Below are positions 1 through 10,295 of a DNA stretch of 64,000 bases, piece after piece. The DNA is from Takakia lepidozioides (lineage: Eukaryota > Streptophyta > Takakiopsida > Takakiales > Takakiaceae). The position numbers were made by a program, and so were the translations under genes. The notes under the pieces are model-generated. The model ran no database searches. It was not told the DNA's origin and worked only from the letters and a program-made list of their open reading frames with translations. Where the stretch lies: contig CM060734.1 of NCBI GenBank assembly GCA_030704615.1, positions 54,638,042 to 54,702,041 on the forward strand, in the 5' to 3' direction. Every line of letters starts with the position of its first letter. The stretch's first letter is position 1.

Positions 1-770
1 CATGATGAACTCTGGCCGTGGAAAACCACGAAAATCAGTTCTGTCGATCAACACATTGGCACACTGGGGAAACAAATTTTTGTCCATTATGATATAGTCC
101 ACAATGGAACGTTCCCCAGTTTGGGATTTCTCACGAGTCCACTGCACTTGGTCACCTCTTGTCCTGTTATTCAAGGTCAAAAGCTGAAGCTCTTCCAGAC
201 AGTTAATTAACCGTCTGCCATTAGAATTCAGCTCGTCCTCACCAAAAGGCCCAATGATATCGTCCTGATGGAGACCTTTGCCCACCCGGGCATTGAAGTC
301 ACCCAATAGAACCACCTGACCTTTGGCAAGGAACGAAGCACAGTCCAGCTTTACATCTTCGAAGGCTTTGTCTGCGTCAACACTAAGGGTCCCCTCTGTG
401 GGCATGTATACACAACCCACAAAGAGGTCCTTCGTATTCACGCCCTTCAGATTCAGTTTTAGCCAGATACTATGTTCGTACCTCAAACCCTTGTTGATAA
501 TTTCACAATTATCAAACAAGAAATCGTGGACAAAGAATCCAACCCTTTTTGGCCGCGTTTGGCAGAGGCTGCCTTGAGAGTACACATCTTGCCCGTCCAC
601 TTATACCCATTGACATCTCCAACCAATTTATCCGGTGTTTCCCATGTCTCCTGACCAGCACAAATATGAATGTTATTGGCCTGAAGAGCTTGTGCCACTT
701 CGAGTTGTTTCCTTTGGTTAGTCAGCCCTGAGAAATTGAAAGTGCCCAGCCACAAGCCAGCCCTTTGCAT
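1..770 (-). mobile_element. LINE retrotransposon, 5' part: endonuclease domain, truncated by window edge
   Basis: Read on the minus strand from 770 to 1, this encodes an apurinic/endonuclease-exonuclease-phosphatase domain of the kind LINE elements use to nick target DNA. Visible motifs are GTFNFSG near the N-terminus, GQETWE (metal-binding Glu), LLGDFNARVG and SIVDYIIMD, in the order expected for the fold. The frame shifts once near 540-550, inside an A/G-rich run, so the open frame from 770 does not continue into the frame used from about 545 to 1. The element is therefore probably dead, unless that is a sequence error. It continues beyond the left edge. The opposite-strand LINE 3' piece starts at about 1131. 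Confidence 0.85.
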
Positions 771-815
771 ATGAATTGTTTGTCGTCTAGGTAGCTTATG
801 ATTGCTCCTGGACGG

Positions 816-1122
816 CTAACCATTCTGCAAAGGGGGGACAGTTACCCCGTGTGTAGATTTTGCTCGTCTTGTGTAAACTTTGAGAATTGGTAAACCATTC
901 AGGGTACCAAATCCTTCAGTTACACGACGTACAGGCTCCGCACACTTAGGGACAGATTGTCCGTCTGACTGCTTGGGGACAATTACCCCGTGTATAGATT
1001 TTGCTCGTCTTGTGTAGACTTTGAGGATTGGTAAACCATTCAGAGTACCAAATCCTTCAGTTACACTACGTTCAGGCTTTGCACACTTAGGGACAGATTG
1101 TCCATCTGACGGCTTGGGGACA
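816..1122 (-). repeat. 141-base tandem repeat encoding 47-residue units in the LINE 5' region
   Basis: Two full copies and a stub of a 141-base unit lie here; the GGGGACA landmark recurs at 834, 975 and 1116. Because 141 is 47 codons, the minus-strand frame stays open and encodes two near-identical 47-residue units starting GVIVPK and ending YTRRAKS. The block sits just upstream of the LINE endonuclease in the same orientation. It is probably part of the element's 5' region or N-terminus. I do not recognise the encoded unit as a known domain. Confidence 0.8.
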
Positions 1123-1130
1123 ATTACCCC

Positions 1131-2215
1131 GCTAAGTCCATTCAAGTGGGGGTGCTTAAGGAGTGCATGTCAGCATGCTCCAAAACAGCCAATGTGGCTG
1201 TTCGGGGTGAGTTTGGCATCCCGTCCTTAAGCTCCTGACAAGATGAATTCAAGGTCAGGTGGTGGGGTCAGCTGCAACATATGGCCAACACCAGATATCC
1301 TAAGTTAATCGACTCTATATCTTGGAAACAGGACCGCCCTGTCAAACAGGCTAAGTCCTGGCAGAAGAGAGTAGAAGAGATTCTCAAGGATCTGGATCTG
1401 GATCCGCAAGTCTTGACCCTGCTGGATAAATCTGACTTAGAGGCTGTAGTGTCCAAAGCCATGTCTGTTGCCATGAAATTGTCTGATGAAAATGAAGTTA
1501 GGCAGAAAACTTCCCTGAACTTGTTTTCAGTCTGTGACATGGGGGAGGACATCATGGATGACCTCAAGGGTCTACCCACTCTCGGCACTAGACTGAAATT
1601 TAAACTCAGGGCAGGAAGCCTACCTTTGAACAGCAAACAGAAGCAGAGAGGAAAGGGAGAGTGCAATTGCCTGTTGTGTGGGCAACCTGAAGACATTATT
1701 CATTTTTTGATTCACTGTCCGGGGTTCTCTCACCAGAGAGACGCTCTTTTCAAATCTATCAAGGGAATTGTGCCTGTACCTCTGTTTACCAACTTTGAAA
1801 GTCTCGAGGCTGAGCCAAAAGCCCAGGCCCTTCTGGGGCCTAGTTATTGGGCAAACTACACACAGCAGATTTATGCTTGTGTGAAGGGATTTCTAGAGGA
1901 TATCTGGAAAACCCGGATCAATGCTTTATACCAAGGTAAGTCTTACTACCAACGTCAGCCCCTGACAGAGGTAGGTTCTGTCCCTTTGTGTTCCGCTCAA
2001 ACTGGGCGCGGGGTCAATGGCCACAAGGCTACGACAAACATCTTATGAGTACATTCTCTCTCTATCTATCTCACACACACATATCAAGGTAAGTCCCACT
2101 ACTGGAGTGAGCCCCTCACAAAGGTAGTGTCTGCTCCCCTCTTGTTCTGCCCAAACTGGCGCCAAGGCTACAGCAAACAACTTCTTATGAGTACATTCTC
2201 TCTCTCACACACACA
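1131..2215 (+). mobile_element. LINE retrotransposon, 3' part: reverse transcriptase C-terminus with CCHC zinc motif
   Basis: On the plus strand, 1281-2048 encodes the C-terminal part of a LINE reverse transcriptase protein. It includes the zinc-binding motif CNCLLCGQPEDIIHFLIHC (C-x2-C...H-x4-C) typical of plant LINE tails. Upstream, 1140-1280 continues in the same frame apart from a TGA at 1236-1238, where the related copy at 48.7 kb has an Arg codon. This copy keeps about 54 residues (around 1393-1557) that the 48-kb copy has lost. The piece is 5' truncated and joined head-to-head to the endonuclease half at about 1131. It ends in CT/CA-rich simple sequence instead of poly(A). Confidence 0.88.
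1935..2215 (+). repeat. Tandem duplication of the LINE 3' tail (period about 153 bases)
   Basis: The last part of the LINE starting at GGTAAGTC (1935) is repeated from 2088. Both copies run through a block ending CTTATGAGTACATTCTCTCTC and then CA-rich microsatellite. The second copy is diverged and lacks about 20 bases. This is either a duplicated tail or a second, extremely 5'-truncated insertion at the tail of the first. Confidence 0.75.
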
Positions 2216-2344
2216 CAAAAGAAAGGCGAGAATCTCGGTTAAACATTTCAGGAGCACATATGACTAAGGGCGTGTGCACAGTGAAAATTGACATTGAGTT
2301 TTGCATGGTGATTGGCGGTGTGGCAGTGTTGACAGTGCCTTCAG

Positions 2345-3387
2345 AGAAGCCAGGGTTAGCTGTGGTTGACTTCGTAGTTTTCCCCCAACGGTGGTTGGTA
2401 ACAGAGCACACTTTTCGACCCCCATATTTCCATCGTAATTGCATGAGCGAGTTCATGGGTCTCATTTATGGCATGTATGAGGTAATGACAAGTTCACAGC
2501 TTTTGTTTTGTAGTACACAGTACACTTGTTCTACTGATGTTAGCTTTTCCATGGAATTAATTAATGTAGAGATACCCAGGCACACTTATAGATTGATAAG
2601 AAAACTCCATGAAGTTGTGAGTGGTGCTGTAAGCTGGATATAAATATATGAGGATCCTGATGAGTTTATTTTGCATTGCATGGTTTGGTAACTCAGATAT
2701 GACACCCTGCTTCAAGGGGCTAGATTATCTGGGCATTAACCATCTCATTATTACCTCATTCTTCAAGGGTTAAAGGGTTCCTGTGGTGCATGGTCAGGTC
2801 TCTGCCCTCAGAACTTGAGATGGGATTCAGTAGGTTGGAAGTTCCAGAGTTAAAAGGATACATTGGCTACCTGGCTTTTGCAGGGCAAAGCAGACGGGTT
2901 TGTTCCTGGTGGTGCCAGCCTTCACAACTGCATGGCACCCCATGGTGTGGATACAGCCACCTATGAGGTAATTTCCAGAGTCATCCTTAGAATCTTCTTG
3001 TTGAGGAGACCTCCACCTTTGGCAATCCTGCAAACCCTTAAGAGGTCAGATGCTCCTTATTCAGCCACAGCCACCGTAACTCTCATATACAGTTTGAATT
3101 TTTTCTGCAAACCCATATTTAGTGTGCATCTTAATTTTGTGATTGGTTTGATTTCTGAAATGTTTCTCACACTCACTTTGGTTGAGCAGAGGACCATATC
3201 AGAGGATCCAAAGCCATTAAAGATACCGGATACTGCACTGGCCTTCATGTTTGAGTCATCTTTGACTCCTAGGGTTACACCCTGGGCGCTCAACTCTCCC
3301 CAACTAGATCATGACTACTACAAGTGCTGGATTGGACTGCATTCTCACTTTGATCGAAACAAAACACCTACCAAGGAGCTAATGTGA
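2345..3387 (+). CDS. HGO: Homogentisate 1,2-dioxygenase, last three exons (5' part outside window)
   Basis: This iron enzyme opens the ring of homogentisate to maleylacetoacetate in tyrosine breakdown and competes with plastoquinone/tocopherol synthesis for the substrate. I read exons at about 2345-2481, 2884-2967 and 3190-3387 (TGA), with clean GT-AG borders and compatible phase. The first gives [16 protein letters not shown] followed by [20 protein letters not shown]; its His and Glu in HRNCMSE are the family's iron ligands. The second gives [20 protein letters not shown], which supplies the third ligand His. The third gives [13 protein letters not shown] and [16 protein letters not shown]. 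The upstream exons must lie left of the window, because 1-2215 is LINE sequence. The first-exon acceptor at 2344 is a judgement call. No lesion is seen in the visible part. Confidence 0.9.
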
Positions 3388-5067
3388 TTCTACATGATTA
3401 CATACTCAACCCCCCATCACCCCCCCAGGCGACATGTACAGATGTTCCTGCTGCAAACGTCAAGGCTAGTTGAAATTATGGATGAACTTGGTTCAGGTCC
3501 AGGAGTTAGAATGGTAACATCCTGTTACGCATTAAGACAGCTCTCTGACTTCATGGCAGTTGTCATATAACTGCAGTAAAATTTGTATATAGCTTCTAGG
3601 CTGTCCAGAGGTCAGTCCATTCTAGCAGTTGGATTCGACATCATTCTGTACTATATGAACACACCATGAGCTGTGCGTTACTGAATTAATTTCATGAATT
3701 TGGAACCTGGTATCTCTGTTTCAATTTTCAGAATGGTGATAGCTGGAATGCTTTCTGCGCAGGCTTGACAGCAGTATGAACAACAACAGGATATGCAGCC
3801 GTCCATTTTAATTACTTTTCTTGTGGGCCCAGTGGTCAGAGTATCCCTAGGAGCAATGTCGGCAGCTGTTAAACCGTTAATCAGAACCTCATCAATAAAC
3901 ACAATAACAAGCCGACTTCCTGGAAGCATGCCACAGGATCTGAGGGTGGGATTGCAGATTAAGTAAATGTAACTTTATACTACTACCAATGATCATGCAC
4001 ACCTGGAAAGTTCAAAATGTGAAACGAACGTGGGGTTGGCTAACAAGGATGACCGTGTATGATATCCCAAAATTTGTCATCAAACTCTTGTTCATTTACA
4101 TATATTTGTCTAAGACTGTGCGCCAAGATTTCTGGGATTCGTTGTTATTTTAAATATTGAAACCGTTCTAATAAAGAACACGCCGTTTATTTTGGGCGAC
4201 ACACGTCAGACATTGATAACTGAATACGAACAGCTGTACACTAATGTTGGCATGTGCACTAATAAGGGAACGACTATGTGTAACGGTCACGCGAGAGGGA
4301 ATCCGATGCTTTTAGATACAAGCAACAACGCACGCAATCCCGCAAGAAATCGGGAGTCACTTCATTTTTCTACTTTTCGCGCTTAGAGGGAGAGTGGTAG
4401 TCAAGTTGGAGAGGGTTCCTTCTACAATACGAAAGAGAAGAAAGTCTCTTTATTTTACTTCCCTTAGAGAGAGACGCAGAGCAAGAGAGCAAATGACGAT
4501 GCGTCGTTTGTTGGAGAACACAGGGCCAAGGCAGCAGGTGAACGCGGAGACTGATTCATAAGAGCAGACCGAGACTGAGGCAGCGGCTGTGACATAGTCG
4601 GCGATAACAGTGTGCGTTGGAAACCAGCCTGTGGATGCAGAGATGACTCGCAGGGAAACTGAGGAGGTGGAAGTACGAGGAACGCTGAACCGGGAGAAGG
4701 TCCAGAAACCCTAGAGCAGACAGAAATTCCAGCAGATGTGAGAGGGAAGAGAAAAGCTGCAGAAAGAGATCCAATTTCAAAACCTAAGAAGGCGCTAGTA
4801 AGTTTTCTCTAACTTACATTTCATTGTTGAAGATCTGCATAGAGATTGAGTGGAATGTCCCAGAAAAGGATTGACGCTACCGACCATCACCATGAAACAA
4901 CGGTGATTTGCTTTCTACTCCTCTGTTAAGGGTTTACCGCACAATGAGTGGGTGACTGACGGTACCATCATTCACTGTTGTTCAGATCATACAGTCTGTG
5001 TGATTGTCTTTCAAGCAGTCCTTCCTCTTCCCTTGTTTAGCAGGAACATGTGATTGAAGTCTACTGA
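3388..5067. other. Intergenic region, no gene recognised
   Basis: This stretch between the HGO stop and the first ParB/methyltransferase-like gene has only short, unconvincing open frames. Purine-rich GAGAG tracts occur around 4385-4500. I see no RNA gene or transposon end. The 5' exon(s) and promoter of the gene at 5563 may lie here, but I could not identify them. Confidence 0.5.
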
Positions 5068-5637
5068 ATTGCGAGCGTCGTTAACGCCATTTGATTCTCC
5101 TCATGAGATTTATGTACCTATGTGTTTGAAGAGAGAGTGAGGGTCGGCATATTCAGTCATAATGTTTTGCAATGCATTTTCTTTATTTGAGGTTGAACAG
5201 ATAGAGAAGTGGAAAGGCGGTACCGCCAATCAAAGATTTAAAGACCATACTGTAGATTCAGGTAGAGTATCGATTGGAATGTACTCTCGACATAGACAAG
5301 AAACAGCGAATGCTTGCGACGTTCATCACAATGGAGTCAATCTGAATAATCTGCACTTACTGTCCGCCCTAAACTATACTGAATGTCGTTGCCGCTAATC
5401 ACTTACACATATATGTCATTGCACAACACCGATCCAACAGGTCCTTGTCTTTTGTGATTGTCGTTAACGCCGTTCGCTCTTGCTCAAAACCTTTCTGTTC
5501 CTGTGTCCCTAGAATCATAGTGTTTTGTTTTGAATTTGCCAGGATCAGCTTTGCTTGTGTAGATGGTTCTGAATTTGTTTTACACCATTCATTGTGAGTT
5601 TCGACGAGACAGAGTGATGGTCGTTACCGCCATTCAC
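5068..5637. repeat. Scattered, decayed palindromic hairpin units
   Basis: Several 20-24 base near-palindromes built on a GTCGTTAACGCC or GTCGTTACCGCC core occur at about 5068-5092, 5379-5402, 5454-5477 and 5614-5637. A perfect 12-base palindrome, GGCGGTACCGCC, lies at 5216-5227. They look like degenerate relatives of the crisp palindrome array in the intron at 7507-8279. The stretch around 5150-5175 also resembles the spacer sequence near 7760. They lie upstream of, and slightly inside, the first recognisable exon of the downstream gene. Confidence 0.6.
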
Positions 5638-8600
5638 TATTTGCACATTACTCAGTCAGATTTGAATGGCATCGTGCAGAAAATTGTGAGGTCCAAGCCT
5701 ACAGGATCAGAGGGGAAAGGATCTGGAGATGGGGACGAGTCTGGAAAAAGCTCAGAGAATAACGATGAAGCAGATGAATCTGAAGTGCACTACCTTGACA
5801 AAGTGAAAGAACTCATGTCATTCTAAACTCTCAGGAGGTTATAAGGGACATGCTCGTATCTGGAGGGCGTCTAGACATCCCTCTGTGCCGGATGATATCT
5901 ATGCCTGTTGTGCGTCCACCTTTTTCCCATGACATAACAAAATTGGAGAGTGATTTCGTGCATAGATACGGACTTGGTGCACAAGTTTTTTATGTGTCAC
6001 TGACGGATATAAATGGGAAAAGCACATTAGTGTCTCCAGAGATCAGTGATACCTGGGATGAGTGCTGGAAAGATGCTAATGAGGAGTTCGAGCTGGGCCT
6101 CATGATGGGAAAGAACACCCAACAATTCTGCAACCATGTGTTTTATGTCTGGGACAACAACCACCGATTGCTGGCATGGATGGGATACATTCAGAAATAT
6201 CATGCGAAAGACAAAAACAAACATGTTGTTGTGGAGGCAATGGTTTTGGATCCAGGAAACGACATCGCTAGGCTTCTTACAGCTATGCACGACGTGAACA
6301 AGTAAGTTATCCTAGAGACTTCATTCCCTCTGTAGTGTTTTGTTAATCCCAAAAAAACAGTGTTAAAGAATGCAATGTTTCCAATGTTTTTGCAGATCGA
6401 CAGAGAAATCGCATGTGACAACAAGCTTGGTCCACACACTATTCCGAATTCAGAGGATTGGTCTGATGAAGCTGGATGATTTTCCGACAGTGCTCCCCCC
6501 CAATATAATCAAGAAGTGCGAAACAAGAAGAGCTGCAGGCACTTGGTATTCTTTGACTCGAGAGGCGTTTCTGGAGTACATGTATGCGGTAAGCCCGAGT
6601 CTGTACTCAGTTTACTTTTCGAATACATGTTTGTAGTCCCTTCGGTGCTAATCACTATTTGAATCAATGCAGCAAAAACTGGCAGAGGCAGCTGAGAAGG
6701 GAAAATCCGAATATTACTGCACTACACCAAAGGAACTAAGGACATCAAAGGGTGTGGAAGTAGCAATAAAAAATGAGTTTGAAATGCGAAGAACCAAATT
6801 GATGTCCGCCTTCGGAAAGCAGCTTAGAATAGTAGATCCTGGACTTGGTTCTGAGTTTATTCAGCAGATCAAATCCCACTATGACAAACATGTGCATCCG
6901 GAGATGCAACAGGAGAAATTGCACCGGCTGGCCATATCCATGGTCGACCCACAAACAGAAATAAGGTGGCTGGAGATATGGAACTCAGATCAGACAGTAA
7001 AGGACTTGAATCAGTTCCCAAATAGCACCATACAGCCTGGCACAAAGATGGAAGGAATCAGTGATTTGGTGTTTGATAATTGGCTCCACAAGGCTACATT
7101 TTGGAATCAGGTGTGTATTCAAATAAGCCGTTTTCTTTTCTTCAATTATGTGATGAGTATCTTATTTGCAATACTGACAAATATACAATTTGCAGTTCGA
7201 AAAGCGTGTCGTCATTGTGCTGGATCAGACTTTGAAGGACTTGAACATTTCGATTGTTTCCCCTCCCCAAATGTCATTGGAGGCATACATAAAGAAGTGG
7301 AGAGGTCTAACTTGGAGATACTGTTTTTTCTAGGAGTTCTCCAAAGATAGTAACATTTTACGGTCCAACGACTTTGACAGTCAGGTTGGAGGAGAGTGGG
7401 CCATGATGCGAGTTGTGTACAGGTGCAATATCATACTGGAAACTCTACTGCACTTTTTGGGAAATAAGTGCATAGCTTCATAAGGATTGTAATCATAGAT
7501 CCAAATTGAATGTCGTTGACGACATTCACTTTTTTGTCTGAGTCATTCTTAAGCGAGAATTTGAATTCACCTGGATTAGGAGCTTAGGGTGTAATTATAG
7601 TGTCCCTGATTAGAATTGATAATGTCCCTGAATGGCGTTGACGACATTCACATCCAGAGTTGTTAAGAGGTCCTCAGAGTTATGTAAGTTTTTGTAATGT
7701 CCATAGAGTTTACAGTGAGGGTTCCTCACTCCAGTTTGTTGAATGTCAATGCAGACATTCAGTTGTTCTGCAATGCTTTTGCCTCTTGCGAGAAATCTTG
7801 AGGCTTGATTAGCTGTATTATCAGAGATCCAAAGTGAATGTCGTTGACGACATTCACTTCTATGTCTGTGTCATTCACCAGCGACAATTTGAATTTACAT
7901 GGATTAGGAGCTTAGGGTGTATTTATTGGTTCCTTGTTCGGAATTTTGTGAATGGCGTTGACGCCATTCACATCCAGTGTTATTATGAGGTCCTCAGTGT
8001 TATGCTCGTTATGAATGTCCATTGAGTTTTTAGGGAGGGTTCCTTACTCGAGTTTCTGAATGTCGTTGCTGACATTCAGTTTCCATCCAATGATTTTGCC
8101 TCTTTTGAGAAATCATTAGGCTTGATTAGCAGTGTATTCACAAATCCAAAGTGAATGCCGTTGACGACATTCACTTCTATGTCTGTGTCATTCCAAAGCG
8201 AGAGTTTGCATTCACGTGGATTAGGGTGTATTTGCAGTATCATTGAATGGAATTTTTTGAATGGCGTTGACGACATTCACATCCGGAGCTGTCGCGTGGT
8301 TCTGAAAGGTCCTTGGAGCAGTTCACAGAGCCATTTCATTCCATGTTTTTTTCATTTTGTGCTACTTGCATCTTACTCACTTCGCGCTTTGGTGGGATTT
8401 ATCTCATGTTTAACAGGTACACGAAATATGTGCTTATGGAAGGAAATCACTTGAGCGGTATTCCAGACTATCTTGACATGTGGTCGGACCCTTCAAACAA
8501 TCCGACCATGTATACTGCAAGGATATTGAAGGACTGGAGTCCTTCTCACTTCAGAGACTGTGGCTGGTACCTTGACTGCCCACCGGAGCACACGACCTTT

Positions 8601-10252
8601 CAAGAACAACACATGAAATATTTGAACAATAATGCTGAGATGTTGGCGCCTCTGACTGACGAGCAGTACCAAAGAAAATAGCAACATTGGCTGCCAAGGA
8701 ACTTGATGCTCAGGGAACGCCGCAGAAGGGAAAGAAGGCAAACCAAAAGACAAGGCTCTTGATGTCATAGCCATCTCACCAGCAAAGCCAAAGGACAAAG
8801 ACAAGTCCAAAGAGAAGGAAAATGACAAGGGGAAGGAGAAAGAAAAGGAGATGGAGAGTGGGCAGGACTTCACTGCTGGAAGATATACCCACACAGTTCA
8901 GTGCGTATTCGATGCCAAGCCACACCCTTCCCGTTCTGATTCGGCAGAAGAGATTAAAATTGTCAATGAGGGTTGGCTGGCGATGATGCAGAGTCGAAAG
9001 AGAGGATACACTGGGGTGCCTTCGCCTACCTGGGACAACATAATCTCATTCCTCAATCTGGTGAGAATTCCAGTTTCTTTCCTTTTTCTCTGAAAGTTTC
9101 ATTGGCAGTATTTCAGTCTGGTTCTTTGAAAACATTCTTGCCATCGTTCTTAAAATAAACATGTCTGTTGCAGGTGAGCACAGGTCCCACCTTCGTGTGC
9201 GGTGTGCAGAAAACATATGCGGCTGACATTGTCATTCTCGACATCCCGGATGGCCAGGCTGTGCCAGAAGTTCTTCCAAAGGGCAAGACGCCAGGCTGGA
9301 ACAAATTCGAGGACAACTACTGGAGTTGGGTGTTCGGGTTCTGTAATAATTTCCTCTCTGATGCAGGGACACTTCTGCTTTTTCAGTCATGTGACAAAGA
9401 TAGTCGTTGGGCATTGGCATCATACCTGAAGTTTTCAGGGTTTGAAGTTTTGCGCACATGGAATTGTGTGAACAGCCTCTACCTTGTGAAAGGGGGTTTC
9501 CCTGGTCAGCTGGTATGCCGTCTCCCTTCTGCTTGTGCTTTCATGATGAGTTTCAATGTTCTCTGCAGCTCCACTCTAGAAGAATCTGTCATGATCGACA
9601 CTGATCATCACCGATTCGTGATAAAATTGATTGTTTTATGCTTGAGTTCTGAATAGCCGATGTGCACACTTCCACTATAGATTGTGTTTACCACACTAAC
9701 CTGCTATCTTTGGAGGACGAGGATTGTTCGAGGCGATCTGCCTGCGGAGGATTCGCACCTCAACGACACCATCCTCCATCCGCAGCTTTGAGATTTCTGA
9801 CCAGGGTTGTTTCGTCAACCCTCCCTATGAGCCGCATGTCGATGACATTTTGTACAACTTCATGCAGTCCAGTCAGACTCTGAAGAGACCAGATGGTACT
9901 CCCTGGAGAGGTGCAAAGGAAAAATTCCCATAGTTCATACAAATACTGCTGGAGTCATGCAGCCACCACTCTGCACGGGTGGTCGATCTTTCTGTGTCCA
10001 CATGTTCGTTCTCTCCCTTCCGAATTGATTTTCTTTCACCAGTTCCATCTGCTTAAATCCCCCCCACTGTTTATGTCCTCCTGTCTGGTGCAGGAGCAAC
10101 TTACCATGCATGCAAGACAGGCGGAAGAAGCCTTTTTGGCATGGAGGGTGATTCTGACCTCTACAACACAGTGCTCCTCCCCCTTTTGTCTGGCTCCACT
10201 TCAGGCACACAGACTGATCGGATTCAAATTCGAAATGATGAGTAAGTGCTAA
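5563..10252 (+). pseudogene. ParB-like / beta-class DNA methyltransferase-like gene, copy A (decayed)
   Basis: Exons by eye: about 5655-6301, 6396-6588, 6673-7110, 7196-7422, 8417-9060, 9174-9512, about 9710-10050 and about 10095-10252. The N-terminal part holds FYVWDNNHRLLAWMGYI, resembling the G-x-HR-x2-A signature of ParB-like nuclease domains with Gly replaced by Asn. A long middle region shared only with copy B follows. Then comes ADIVILDIPDG at the position of methyltransferase motif IV (normally DPPY), a region ending PWRGAKEK, a ruined motif I (VVDLSVSTC, where copy B has VFDFTAGTG), and GGRSLFGMEGD, matching the IGIE-type end. That order is the beta-class layout. Lesions: TAG at 7331-7333, TAG at 9931-9933, and frame changes near 5825, 8665 and 8735. 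The start is unresolved. Homology to copy B runs the whole length, so both derive from one ancestral gene. Confidence 0.7.
7507..8279. repeat. Intronic tandem array of palindromic hairpins
   Basis: Intron 4 of copy A (7423-8416) contains about 2.5 copies of a 317-327 base unit, each carrying three short palindromes. Perfect 24-base examples are 7834-7857 (arms GTGAATGTCGT and ACGACATTCAC around TG) and 7948-7971 (arms GTGAATGGCGT and ACGCCATTCAC around TG). Others lie at 7507-7528, 7629-7650, 7740-7761, 8056-8079, 8151-8174 and 8258-8279, with none or one mismatch in the arms or a 6-base loop. The conserved spacers include GGATTAGGAGCTTAGGGTGT. The compensating change in the pair at 7948 (both arms altered) suggests the palindrome is maintained or was copied by conversion. 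Confidence 0.92.
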
Positions 10253-10295
10253 ACCCACTTTGGGAGTCATACTCAATTTCTCAATAACATCAAAG

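Noticed and set aside
7507-8279. CRISPR array
   Set aside because: The repeats are palindromic and regularly phased, but the spacers are themselves repeated and lie in a spliced eukaryotic gene, so this is a minisatellite of hairpins.
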